Assembly (NCBI GenBank): GCA_944331815.1 | Contig: CALVIQ010000029.1 | Span: forward strand, 1 to 19,420 | DNA from: an uncultured Bacilli bacterium | GTDB taxonomy: Bacteria > Bacillota_I > Bacilli_A > RF39 > UBA660 | DNA length: 19,420 nt | Reading direction: 5' to 3' | Shown here: positions 7,621-14,446 of the stretch, in pieces | How positions within the stretch are numbered: the stretch's first letter is position 1 | Layout: each line of letters begins with the position of its first letter | Notes under the pieces: model-generated | What the model saw: only the letters and a program-made list of their open reading frames with translations | What the model was told of the DNA's origin: nothing | The model's database searches: none | Position numbers and translations under genes: made by a program

Positions 7621-8296
7621 AACTAAATTTATACCCTAGCCCTTTGACCGTTTTTATATATTTTGGATTTGATGGATTATCTTCTAATTTTCCTCTTATA
7701 TTTGATATATGAACCATCATTGCATTTTCATTGTTGAAAAAATTATCACTACTTATGCATTCATATAATTGTGCCTTTGTAAATATTACATTAGGTTTAC
7801 TCATTAACTTAATTAATATTTTTAACTCTGTAGCTGTAAAATTAATTATTTTTTCATCTTTTTTTATCCAAAATTCATTAGTGTTTAATTCGATATTATC
7901 GTATTTGATAATATTATTGATTCCAAGTACTGAACATCTTCTAAGCAAAGCTTTTATATTAGCAACTACTTCTAAAGGATTAAATGGCTTTGTAATATAC
8001 ATATCTGCTCCTAAATTTAATGCAACTATTTTATCATTATCTAAATTTTTAGCAGACAAAACTATAATCGGTAGTTTAAAATTATATTCTCTAACTCTTT
8101 TTATAAAATCATAACCATTCATTTTGGGCATCATTATATCAACTAACGCCATATCAAAATTTATATTATCCATTAATTTTTCCGCTTCTACACCATTACT
8201 AGCAATACTTATACCAAATCCTTCACTTTCTAAATATAACTTTAATAATTCTGCTATATCCATTTCATCTTCTACAATAAGAATATTTTTTTTCAT
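7607..8296 (-). CDS. OmpR-family response regulator
   Basis: DNA-binding response regulator paired with the kinase that follows. Receiver domain at residues 3-115 with the acidic pair Asp10/Glu11 region (VEDEMD), phosphorylation site Asp53 (LVDIMMPKMNG) and Lys in YITKPF. A winged-helix DNA-binding domain follows (about 130-226), with the VHISNIRGKLED recognition region and the IKTVKGLGYKF wing. The length of 229 is standard. AGGTGAT precedes the ATG. The likely targets are its own operon and the acylation operon (see the TTAAGA repeats at 6027-6062). The target assignment is inference; the family is certain. Confidence 0.95.
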   Translation of the reverse strand: MKKNILIVEDEMDIAELLKLYLESEGFGISIASNGVEAEKLMDNINFDMALVDIMMPKMNGYDFIKRVREYNFKLPIIVLSAKNLDNDKIVALNLGADMYITKPFNPLEVVANIKALLRRCSVLGINNIIKYDNIELNTNEFWIKKDEKIINFTATELKILIKLMSKPNVIFTKAQLYECISSDNFFNNENAMMVHISNIRGKLEDNPSNPKYIKTVKGLGYKFSYEKK

Positions 8297-8331
8297 TTTA
8301 TCACCTACTATTTTTTCGCCTTTGTATGCTC

Positions 8332-8354
8332 ATTATATCACATGTCACACTATA
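8332..8354 (-). promoter_or_regulatory. promoter of the two-component operon
   Basis: Minus-strand TGATATAAT (extended -10; TATAAT at 8332-8337) lies about 35 bases before the regulator start. The -35 position does not match TTGACA. A short direct repeat, TGTGACATGTGA, lies just upstream of the -10 and could bind a regulator; it does not resemble the TTAAGA repeats of the ligase promoter. Confidence 0.5.
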
Positions 8355-8367
8355 TACCTAATAAAAC

Positions 8368-8397
8368 ATTAAAAAAGTAGATTTTTGTATCTACTTT
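8368..8397 (-). terminator. intrinsic terminator after the membrane-protein gene
   Basis: Perfect 9-bp stem AAAGTAGAT/ATCTACTTT (8374-8382 and 8389-8397) with a 6-base loop, followed on the minus strand by T residues. It lies 18 bases after the stop of the 224-residue membrane protein and separates that transcript from the two-component operon. Confidence 0.75.
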
Positions 8398-8414
8398 ATA
8401 AATTGCAATTATTA

Positions 8415-9089
8415 TTAGATGCGTAAACCAAAAGTATCTAATTGTAAAAACATATATATAGATAAAACAAGTGCAATTGGATTAATTGATACTAATGAGC
8501 AAACAATCAAAATTAAATAATAACTTCGTAATTCATCTGCTTTATTTATTTGTTTTGATTTAACAAATGTTAATATTGAAAAAATTAATAATGCAATATT
8601 AAATCCAGCACTTATTAATGGTACACTACTATGATTTACTATTGGCACTAATGATGTTATTAAAATTATTAAAAGCATAATTTTAGAGTTATCTTTATTA
8701 GATTTTATATTTGTTTTTTTTATTATAAAAGTTATTAATAACATAATAATTATTGATATAAAAATATATAAAAGTTTATCATAAAACATATTGTATGCTA
8801 GTGATTTATCTCCATTTAAATTATATTGATATATTATAATACTATTCAATAAAATATATGAAATATAACTAGTCAATGTAACAAGTAAAATATGAAATAT
8901 AGGATTATTTATAATTTTTTTATTTAATCGACATATATTAGCAATAGGATTTAATAACATTAACAAAAATATTAAAATTGTACAACCATTAATATCAAAG
9001 CTATCACTAATTATAATAAAAATATATAATAAAATTATTGTAATGATACAACCGATAGTTGAAATATAATTAAAAATTTTTGAATTCAT
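8415..9089 (-). CDS. hypothetical polytopic membrane protein
   Basis: I do not recognise this 224-residue protein. It is almost entirely hydrophobic, with about seven predicted membrane segments (near residues 8-28, 37-52, 66-88, 104-123, 136-152, 158-177 and 189-217) and only short polar loops, the longest Lys/Asn-rich near 124-134. No catalytic or transport motif is visible. It starts 19 bases after the methyltransferase stop, with only a weak ribosome site (GTGAG), and is followed by a strong terminator, so the two genes form one transcript behind the attenuator-like leader. A role in immunity or resistance alongside the methyltransferase is possible but speculative. Confidence 0.7.
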   Translation of the reverse strand: MNSKIFNYISTIGCIITIILLYIFIIISDSFDINGCTILIFLLMLLNPIANICRLNKKIINNPIFHILLVTLTSYISYILLNSIIIYQYNLNGDKSLAYNMFYDKLLYIFISIIIMLLITFIIKKTNIKSNKDNSKIMLLIILITSLVPIVNHSSVPLISAGFNIALLIFSILTFVKSKQINKADELRSYYLILIVCSLVSINPIALVLSIYMFLQLDTFGLRI

Positions 9090-9108
9090 AAAATCTCACA
9101 CTTTCAAA

Positions 9109-9867
9109 TTACTTTTTTCCAATTATTCCATAATATCTTCTAATTAACCTTATTCCTTTTTTATATGTATTTCTTTTTATATATTCATTTAATTTATCAT
9201 GATCAATATTCTTTTTATAAAAATCTTTATCTTCAACATTAAAATCTTCTATTATTGGAACCTTAAGCAAAAAATTTACTAAATCTTGTTTTGAAGAAAA
9301 ATATTCTCTTTTATGTATTGGTATTAATTCAACATCTTTAAATCCTGCATCAAGCATATTCTCATAATCTATAATGCTTATTGGTTTTTTATCAAAATAT
9401 GATTGTCCTTTACCAAAAATTCTTTTTAATTCATGACAATCATATTTATCAACACCATGAATTAATAAATATCCATCGTTTTTTAATGTTAAATATATTT
9501 GTTTAGGGTCAGTAACTGTATTTCTTGCTACTACAATATCAAAATACTCTAAAGGTGTATCCATATTTAAATTATCCATTTTTCTAAAAGTTATATTTTT
9601 TTTGCCACTTAATAATAAATTTTTATTAGCAGTTTCTATCATTGCTTCAGATAAATCAGTTCCTAAAATTTCTGAAACATCGGGAAATTGTTCCAATACT
9701 TTTTCACCACCACCAGTACCTAAATCAAGTATTTTTGAATCATTATTTGATAATTTTTTTAATTCTTCATAAAGATCCCAATTAGTTAAACTTTCAACAT
9801 CAATTTTAAAATCACTAAAATTCCAATCTTTTATCTGTTCATAAAATTTGTATTCTTTTTCATTCAT
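9109..9867 (-). CDS. class I SAM-dependent methyltransferase, unknown substrate
   Basis: The 252-residue product has a class I methyltransferase core: motif I ILDLGTGGGE (about 46-55), acidic loop LGTDLSEAMIETA, motif III-like ITFRKMDNLNMDTP and FDIVVARNTVTDPKQIYLTLKNDG (about 110-133). It has no NPPY/NIPY motif, so it is not an Erm-type N6-adenine methyltransferase. The C-terminal third (about 150-252) carries many basic residues (KREYF, KRNTYKKGIRLIRRYY) and may bind substrate or nucleic acid. I start at the ATG at 9867, after AGAAGGAAATTT; an in-frame ORF extends to 9975 but would read through the terminator hairpin of the leader. The leader suggests translation- or drug-dependent induction. 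Family certain, substrate unknown. Confidence 0.85.
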   Translation of the reverse strand: MNEKEYKFYEQIKDWNFSDFKIDVESLTNWDLYEELKKLSNNDSKILDLGTGGGEKVLEQFPDVSEILGTDLSEAMIETANKNLLLSGKKNITFRKMDNLNMDTPLEYFDIVVARNTVTDPKQIYLTLKNDGYLLIHGVDKYDCHELKRIFGKGQSYFDKKPISIIDYENMLDAGFKDVELIPIHKREYFSSKQDLVNFLLKVPIIEDFNVEDKDFYKKNIDHDKLNEYIKRNTYKKGIRLIRRYYGIIGKK

Positions 9868-9907
9868 AAATTTCCTTCTTTCTTTTTTTGTGATTGTAAA
9901 ATTTATT

Positions 9908-9986
9908 AAAAAACCTCCTTTCATGAATATACGCAAATAACAATCACAAAATAATTGTGTATATTTATTTGCCATTCATGAGGAGA
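9908..9986 (-). terminator. leader terminator (attenuator) of the methyltransferase
   Basis: Read on the minus strand, arms TCTCC + TCATGAAT (9986-9974) and ATTCATGA + AA bulge + GGAGG (9928-9914) pair, an inner stem GCAAATAA/TTATTTGC (9972-9965 with 9940-9933) continues it, and a TTTTTT run follows (9913-9908). It sits 41 bases upstream of the methyltransferase start, inside the transcribed leader, as in transcription attenuators. Confidence 0.7.
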
Positions 9987-10053
9987 TTCTAAAGACTCAT
10001 CATTATTCCTTATTTTTGGTAGTAAAACGCGAATGGACTAATTGAATTACTAC
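9972..10053 (-). promoter_or_regulatory. anti-terminator-capable leader RNA
   Basis: The terminator's 5' arm, CTCAT-GAATGG (9982-9972), can instead pair with two upstream elements in register: ATGAG (10000-9996) and CCATTC (10036-10031). CCATTC lies in the loop of a separate 5' stem GTAGTAA/TTACTAC (10053-10047 with 10025-10019). These mutually exclusive pairings, a 4-codon ORF between them and the terminator downstream make up an attenuator. It matches no T-box, SAM or purine riboswitch consensus known to me. Confidence 0.55.
9989..10003 (-). CDS. candidate leader uORF (MMSL or MSL)
   Basis: ATG-ATG-AGT-CTT-TAG on the minus strand, preceded by AAGGAATA. From the second ATG (10000) the spacing to AGGA is 6 bases, so the peptide may be just Met-Ser-Leu. 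The stop codon ends 3 bases before the terminator's 5' arm, so a ribosome held on this ORF would cover that arm. This is the geometry of ribosome-mediated attenuation at antibiotic-resistance genes. It is very short and could be chance; position and ribosome site are the evidence. Confidence 0.4.
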   Translation of the reverse strand: MMSL

Positions 10054-10059
10054 ATTCTA

Positions 10060-10088
10060 ATTATATCAAATTTTTTTACAAAAATCAA
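10060..10088 (-). promoter_or_regulatory. promoter of the methyltransferase transcript
   Basis: Minus strand: TTGATT (10083-10088), 17-base spacer, perfect TATAAT (10060-10065). Transcription would start near 10053, giving a leader of about 186 bases before the methyltransferase ATG at 9867. Confidence 0.8.
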
Positions 10089-10182
10089 ATTGAATTTATA
10101 TATTAATTAAACTTTGAAATTTAAAATAATATTTTATATTTCTATCTACTACATATAAATAATTTAAAAATTTTAATTATTC

Positions 10183-10209
10183 AGATTTAATTTTTTATTT
10201 TTTAAATCT
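10183..10209 (-). terminator. hairpin at the 3' end of the ProX gene
   Basis: Perfect 8-bp arms AGATTTAA/TTAAATCT around an A/T spacer; the gene's TAA (10202-10204) is part of the 5' arm on the minus strand. No T-run follows directly. A second A/T-rich hairpin with arms 10158-10164 and 10175-10181 lies just beyond. Terminator activity is likely but not assured. Nothing else is visible between here and the methyltransferase promoter. Confidence 0.4.
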
Positions 10210-10687
10210 CAACAATATTTACTTGATTACCATGTTCTTTAATTATTTCAATTAAATCATTTGGATTTAACCATATTGTTGCAGTATTATCGTTAGGATG
10301 AATTCCAATAATGTTACTATCAAAAAAATACCTATCAATAAAATAAATTATATCTTTATCAACATTATTTAATAAACCAAGTGATGTAACAGAACCAGGC
10401 ATTAATTTCATTTTATTAAATAATTCAGTAGAAGAAGCAAAACTTAAAGAACGAGTATTATTTTTATTTCTAAATTCTTTTAAATCTACTCTTTTATTAC
10501 CTTTAACAGTAATAAGATAATAAGTTTTTTTCTTATCATCTTTTAAAAATAAATTTTTAGCATCTCCACCAGAATAAGGAATATAAATATTAGATAACTC
10601 TTCCATAGTATAAACGGCTTCATGATTTGTTACTTCATATTTGATATTTTTTTTGTTTAAATAAGCATATATTTCAATTTTATCCAT
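10202..10687 (-). CDS. YbaK/ProX-type aminoacyl-tRNA deacylase (PrdX/ProXp-ala-like)
   Basis: Free-standing trans-editing protein that hydrolyses mischarged aminoacyl-tRNA; family members typically remove Ala from tRNA-Pro. The 161-residue length fits stand-alone family members. Supporting blocks: a start IYAYLNKKNIKYEVTNHEAVYT, GGDAKNLFLKD (about 40-50) with the conserved Lys, YYLITVKGNKRVDLK, and the loop KLMPGSVTSLGLLN (about 94-107). It follows the 127-residue unknown gene by 27 bases and VanZ above it, so the three genes probably share a transcript although no common pathway is evident. The exact tRNA substrate cannot be read from sequence. Confidence 0.85.
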   Translation of the reverse strand: MDKIEIYAYLNKKNIKYEVTNHEAVYTMEELSNIYIPYSGGDAKNLFLKDDKKKTYYLITVKGNKRVDLKEFRNKNNTRSLSFASSTELFNKMKLMPGSVTSLGLLNNVDKDIIYFIDRYFFDSNIIGIHPNDNTATIWLNPNDLIEIIKEHGNQVNIVEI

Positions 10688-10714
10688 AATTTATCTCAAC
10701 TTTCATGTATAAAT

Positions 10715-11098
10715 CTAAAGTTGTATTGTAACATCCAATTCAATTTTTATATTTTCTAAAGTAGATTCTACAAATAAATCTATTTTAAACATATTTTCTT
10801 CTATTTTTGTAATATAACAATTATGTTTTTCAACAATTAATGAGATCCAACCTTTTTCATCTTCATATGTAATATCTGTTAAATATTGCTTCATATCAAT
10901 TTTTATACAAGGCTTTGTATCTTCCCACATTTCCTTTGAATACACAAATTCTAAACCAACAAAAATTTTATTTTCAATATTAAATTGAATAAATGGAGCA
11001 ATTCCTGTTCTTTTTTCTCCATTAAAATAAGTATAAAAATCACTCCAAGTAATTTTTGTATCATATTTAGTGTAATCTTTATTATTTATTTTTATCAT
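10715..11098 (-). CDS. hypothetical protein
   Basis: I do not recognise this 127-residue protein. It has no signal peptide or membrane segment and no Cys/His cluster. It is rich in alternating hydrophobic and charged residues (for example FIQFNIENKIFVGLEFVY and IKIELDVTIQL), which suggests a mostly beta fold. A strong ribosome site GGAGGAA lies before the ATG. It starts 18 bases after the VanZ-like gene and is followed after 27 bases by the ProX-like gene, so it is a real operon member. Confidence 0.7.
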   Translation of the reverse strand: MIKINNKDYTKYDTKITWSDFYTYFNGEKRTGIAPFIQFNIENKIFVGLEFVYSKEMWEDTKPCIKIDMKQYLTDITYEDEKGWISLIVEKHNCYITKIEENMFKIDLFVESTLENIKIELDVTIQL

Positions 11099-11116
11099 AT
11101 TTTTATTCCTCCAACA

Positions 11117-11839
11117 TTAAAATAATTTAAAAAACAAAATAATTATATATATAATTAAAATTATAATTGATATATAAAATAATATATTTTTAATATTTTG
11201 TTTTATATTATAATCAGTATAAAATAATGTTTTAATTTTATCTATTATAGAAAATCTAGTAATTAAAAAAGTAAAAATAATAGTTCCAAAGTAATTTAAT
11301 AAAATATCATCGATATCAAATACACCAACATGAGTATACGCTTGTAAAACTTCAATAATAATTATTATTGGTAAAATAATTAAAGATTGTTTAAATATAT
11401 TTTTATATTTTTTATCTTTAATCATTAATAGAAATGATAAAGGTATTAACATAACACTATTACCAATAATATTTTTTAATATTAATGCCATTGTTCCATA
11501 TTTAAAATGTGATAATATTGTATGAAAAGGTTCATATTGCCCTCTATACCACCAATTATAAAATTTTATATCAGTTCTACCTATAAAAAATGTTACACTT
11601 ATTAATAATAAAAGATATAAAGTAATATACCATTTTATATTATTATTGTATATTTTTTCTTTATTATTAATAATGCCATAAAAATAAATAATCAAGCAAA
11701 TAAGTAAAACAAACAATATAATTTTTATATAACTAATATTATAAATAAATTGATTTCTTCCTACAAAAACTAAATAGGCATAAATTAATATACTTATAAC
11801 CAAAATAGTATTTTTAATAAAACATATTTTATTTTTCAT
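11117..11839 (-). CDS. VanZ-like membrane protein
   Basis: Polytopic membrane protein of the VanZ family. Some members raise teicoplanin tolerance by an unknown mechanism; most are uncharacterised. The 240-residue product has membrane segments near 10-26, 36-56, 70-86, 112-140, 150-165, 180-195 and 217-238. The family signature is clear: NIIGNSVMLIPLSFLL, then Glu163 and Gln166 in IIEVLQAY, DIDDIL (Asp175-Asp178) and N182-x-x-G185. I start at the ATG at 11839 because AAGGAG lies 7 bases upstream; the in-frame TTG at 11860 would precede that site. First gene of a probable three-gene operon with the unknown protein and ProX. Confidence 0.85.
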   Translation of the reverse strand: MKNKICFIKNTILVISILIYAYLVFVGRNQFIYNISYIKIILFVLLICLIIYFYGIINNKEKIYNNNIKWYITLYLLLLISVTFFIGRTDIKFYNWWYRGQYEPFHTILSHFKYGTMALILKNIIGNSVMLIPLSFLLMIKDKKYKNIFKQSLIILPIIIIIEVLQAYTHVGVFDIDDILLNYFGTIIFTFLITRFSIIDKIKTLFYTDYNIKQNIKNILFYISIIILIIYIIILFFKLF

Positions 11840-11921
11840 AAATAAACTCCTTAAAATCAACTAAAATAGCAGCTGAAAATATAATTTTCGTGTTATTATT
11901 CTAGATAATTAATATTAATTT

Positions 11922-13436
11922 TTAATTTATATCTTTTTTTACTTTAACATAGACCTTTTCAAGATTATCTTTTTTTACATTTAAGGTTTTTATTTGATTC
12001 TTAATATTATTTTCAATTAATTCTATTTGAAATAATAATTCTTTTATTTCTTTTTGATCATACAATGACAAATCTTTTTTTAAATCATTTAATTCTTCTA
12101 ATGAATTGATGCACATATCATATATATCATATAAAATTGATTTACTATCATTATAATTATCAATGAATAATTGATAATTTATTTTAAGTTTTGGATTAAG
12201 CATTCTTCTCATTGTTTTGATAGAATTATTTATCATAATACTACTTACTAATGTTCCAATTAATTTATTTTTAAATAATGAAACAGGTAATAGTGATACT
12301 GTAAAATTTAAAATAACACTAGCAAAATTAGATAAAGAATTTAAGATAGTTCTTTTTTTATTGGTCGATTTAGAAATCTTTTTCATATAATCATCAAAGT
12401 ATTTATTTTGATTAATAATATTATTCAAAACTAATTGTTGTGCTTTAATAATATCATCTACTTCTTGTTTTTTCTGTTTTGCTTCTTCTTTTTGTTCTTT
12501 CTTCTTTTCTTTTTGTACTTTTTCTTCTTTATTTATTTCTTTTTTTGTTAACAACTCTTGTTTTTTAATTTCAATTAATTTCAAATCTTTTTCAATTAAT
12601 TCTAATGTTTCCTCTATTTTTTTAGGATTTTTACTTAATTCATATTTATCAAATTCAATATTAATATTTAATTGATTTTTTATTTCTTTATATTTTTCTT
12701 TTAAATCTTCAATTTTTTTTCTTAAATATTTTAAATCATTTTCTAAATCATAAAAATGATTATATTGTTTAATATTAGGTATTTTATTTTCTATTTCTTT
12801 TATTTTGTCATTAACATAAGATAGTTCTTTGTTTGCCTCTTTTATAAAATTTGTACCATCTATTACTTTAGTATTCTCTTTTTTATTTTCTGTTAAAAAT
12901 TGTTTTGAAACTGTTAATGAAATAGGTAATTTTTTTAATAATTCCTTATTAATATTTTTAGGTTTATTTATTTTTTTGACATTTTTTTCTATTGAATCAC
13001 TGATAATTTTTGCTTCTGCTTGACTAACTTTAGTAGGATTTTCTACAAATTTTACTTTCAATTCCATTTCTTTTATTTTATTTGTAAAATAATTTTTACT
13101 TTCATTGGTCATCGGAATATTTATTTCTTGTTTTATTTTTTCTATTTCTTTTGATATTGATTTAATATTATCTTTTTTACCAACTATAACTTCATCTAAT
13201 TTTAAATTAATTTGTTCAATTTTTTTATATAAATTTGGTTGCTCAATACTAGCTTGTTTATTACTTTTAGAAAATGTATATCCAAATAAAGAATAAATTA
13301 TTGCTATCGTACTATAAATAAATGAAGTTAATCTAGGATATTTTGTTATTTTATTTTTTTTCTTCTTTTTTTCATTTTTTAAATTTATTTTCCATCTTCG
13401 AAGCATATTTTTAAAACCACCTAAAACGCCATTCAT
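11922..13436 (-). CDS. large coiled-coil membrane protein, unknown function
   Basis: I do not recognise this 504-residue protein. A very basic N-terminus (residues 8-33, Lys-rich) precedes a membrane segment (about 36-55). Long charged, probably coiled-coil stretches follow (about 70-103, 200-345, with a Lys/Glu/Gln-rich run near 300-325), then a hydrophobic pair (about 365-402, containing SLLPVSLF) and a final helical coiled region (about 420-500). The layout suggests a membrane-bound scaffold with both long helical parts on the same side. AGGTGAT precedes the ATG, and an extended -10 promoter lies just upstream within the lepB terminator region. It follows mreCD-rplS-lepB, so a cell-envelope or shape role is a context guess only. 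Confidence 0.75.
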   Translation of the reverse strand: MNGVLGGFKNMLRRWKINLKNEKKKKKNKITKYPRLTSFIYSTIAIIYSLFGYTFSKSNKQASIEQPNLYKKIEQINLKLDEVIVGKKDNIKSISKEIEKIKQEINIPMTNESKNYFTNKIKEMELKVKFVENPTKVSQAEAKIISDSIEKNVKKINKPKNINKELLKKLPISLTVSKQFLTENKKENTKVIDGTNFIKEANKELSYVNDKIKEIENKIPNIKQYNHFYDLENDLKYLRKKIEDLKEKYKEIKNQLNINIEFDKYELSKNPKKIEETLELIEKDLKLIEIKKQELLTKKEINKEEKVQKEKKKEQKEEAKQKKQEVDDIIKAQQLVLNNIINQNKYFDDYMKKISKSTNKKRTILNSLSNFASVILNFTVSLLPVSLFKNKLIGTLVSSIMINNSIKTMRRMLNPKLKINYQLFIDNYNDSKSILYDIYDMCINSLEELNDLKKDLSLYDQKEIKELLFQIELIENNIKNQIKTLNVKKDNLEKVYVKVKKDIN

Positions 13437-13451
13437 AAAATCACCTACTTT

Positions 13452-13460
13452 ATTATATCA
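13452..13460 (-). promoter_or_regulatory. extended -10 promoter of the coiled-coil gene
   Basis: Minus-strand TGATATAAT, about 15 bases before the coding start. The -35 region is poor, as is common with TGn extended promoters. The promoter lies directly after the lepB terminator's T-run. Confidence 0.5.
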
Positions 13461-13482
13461 CAAAAAAAATAAGATTTCTTAC
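13461..13482 (-). terminator. lepB terminator overlapping its stop codon
   Basis: Minus-strand hairpin TAAG-AAAT-CTTA (13481-13470, extendable by one G-U pair) followed by eight T residues. The 5' arm begins with the lepB TAA stop itself. The stem is short, but loop and T-run resemble the rplS and spoVS terminators. Confidence 0.6.
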
Positions 13483-13949
13483 TTTACAAATTTAATTGGC
13501 CACAAACTAAATGTTGTTGTGCCATTTATTGATTCTTCATCTATTAGTCCTATTATTCTACTATCGCTTGAATTATTACGATTATCCCCCATTACGAAAT
13601 AATATCCTTCAGGTATTACTTCATCTAATTTATAATCATGCGTTATAGAAGCAAATAAATCTTCAGTTTCTTCTCCATTGATATACAAGATACCATCTTT
13701 GTATTCAATAGTTTCACCTGGTAAACCGATTATTCTTTTTACTAATTTAGAATCTTCATAATCAAAAACAACAATATCATTTCTTTCATATGTTTTATCA
13801 AATTTATTTAATAATAGTATTTCACCATCTTTTAATGTACTATTCATAGATGTTCCTGATACAATAACAGGTGTAACTATAAAAGTTCTGATTAAAATAA
13901 CCATTAGCAATATAATAACATAAGGAATTGCTTCTTTTACTATTTTCAC
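13479..13949 (-). CDS. lepB: signal peptidase I
   Basis: Type I signal peptidase, which cleaves signal peptides of exported proteins at the outer face of the membrane. The 156-residue product has one N-terminal anchor (about 8-25), then box B SGTSMNSTLKDGE with catalytic Ser34, box D KLVKRIIGLPGE with general-base Lys71, and box E GDNRNNSSDSR near 121-131. The usual SMxPT reads SMNST, a tolerated variant. Size fits the small Gram-positive enzymes. It starts 47 bases after rplS, beyond that gene's terminator, and is followed by its own terminator. Confidence 0.95.
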   Translation of the reverse strand: MKIVKEAIPYVIILLMVILIRTFIVTPVIVSGTSMNSTLKDGEILLLNKFDKTYERNDIVVFDYEDSKLVKRIIGLPGETIEYKDGILYINGEETEDLFASITHDYKLDEVIPEGYYFVMGDNRNNSSDSRIIGLIDEESINGTTTFSLWPIKFVK

Positions 13950-13984
13950 TTTATCTCACCTTTATATATTATATAACAATTTAT

Positions 13985-14011
13985 CAAAAAAAGAAACTAT
14001 TTAGTTTCTTT
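13985..14011 (-). terminator. rplS terminator built from its last codons
   Basis: Minus strand: 9-bp stem AAAGAAACT/AGTTTCTTT (14011-14003 with 13998-13990), loop AAAT, then a T-run. The last codons of rplS (Lys-Glu-Thr-Lys) and its TAG (13999-13997) form the 5' arm and loop. Confidence 0.85.
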
Positions 14012-14350
14012 AGCACGACGTTCTTTAATTTTTGGTTGTTTAACCATTGTTCTGATGTATCCAAGTTTAGCTTGTCTAACACGACCTGTTCTTACAACTT
14101 CAATAGATTCAATAACTGGACTATTAATTGGGAATGTTCTTTCAACGCCTACCCCACCAGACACTTTACGTACTATGAAGTTTTTACTTACGCCACTTCC
14201 TTGAATAGCCATAACCAATCCTTCGAATGCTTGAATTCTTTCTCTTTTACCTTCAACAATTTTAACGTTTACTTTTACTGTATCCCCAACTCTAAATTCA
14301 GGAATATCATTACGAATTTGTTTTTCAGTAATTTTGTCTATTAAATTCAC
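13997..14350 (-). CDS. rplS: 50S ribosomal protein L19
   Basis: Ribosomal protein L19, at the 30S-50S interface. The 117-residue product matches the whole family: [65 protein letters not shown] and RRAKETK at the end. The start is GTG, with AGGAG 9 bases upstream. It has its own promoter right after mreD and a leader that probably gives L19 autoregulation. trmD and rimM, common neighbours, are absent here; mreCD and lepB flank it instead. Confidence 0.98.
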   Translation of the reverse strand: MNLIDKITEKQIRNDIPEFRVGDTVKVNVKIVEGKRERIQAFEGLVMAIQGSGVSKNFIVRKVSGGVGVERTFPINSPVIESIEVVRTGRVRQAKLGYIRTMVKQPKIKERRAKETK

Positions 14351-14377
14351 GATGTCACTCTCCTTTTTATCAAACTA

Positions 14378-14405
14378 TAATCATAACAAAATTATCAGCG
14401 GATTA
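14378..14405 (-). promoter_or_regulatory. probable L19 leader hairpin
   Basis: Between the rplS promoter and start codon, the minus strand forms TAATC-(CGCTG bulge)-ATAA-TTTTG-TTAT-GATTA, a two-part stem with a 5-base one-sided bulge. A Firmicute L19 leader is known in front of rplS, and position and bulged shape fit. I am matching shape from memory; a covariance-model search would decide. Confidence 0.45.
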
Positions 14406-14416
14406 CGTCATTTTTA

Positions 14417-14446
14417 ATAATACCACATTATTTATATTTATGTCAA
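14417..14446 (-). promoter_or_regulatory. rplS promoter
   Basis: Minus strand: consensus TTGACA (14441-14446), 18-base spacer ending in TGG, and TATTAT (14417-14422), so an extended -10. It begins directly at the mreD stop codon. Confidence 0.8.

Noticed and set aside
7731..8372. Two plus-strand open frames opposite the response regulator
   Set aside because: Antisense to a complete OmpR-family gene; no ribosome site or recognisable product.
9109..9867. Erm-type rRNA adenine methyltransferase
   Set aside because: Motif IV is VVARNTVTDP, not NIPY/NPPY, so it is not an N6-adenine methyltransferase.
9900..10053. Methyltransferase leader as a T-box, SAM or purine riboswitch
   Set aside because: No T-box sequence, no K-turn or purine-core bases that I can recognise; the uORF plus terminator explains the layout better.
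12829..13296. Two plus-strand frames opposite the coiled-coil gene
   Set aside because: Hydrophobic shadow frames of a Lys/Glu-rich coding strand; no ribosome sites.
13928..14344. Plus-strand open frame of 138 codons opposite rplS
   Set aside because: Fully antisense to the unmistakable ribosomal protein L19; Phe/Asn/Tyr-rich product typical of shadow frames in AT-rich DNA.
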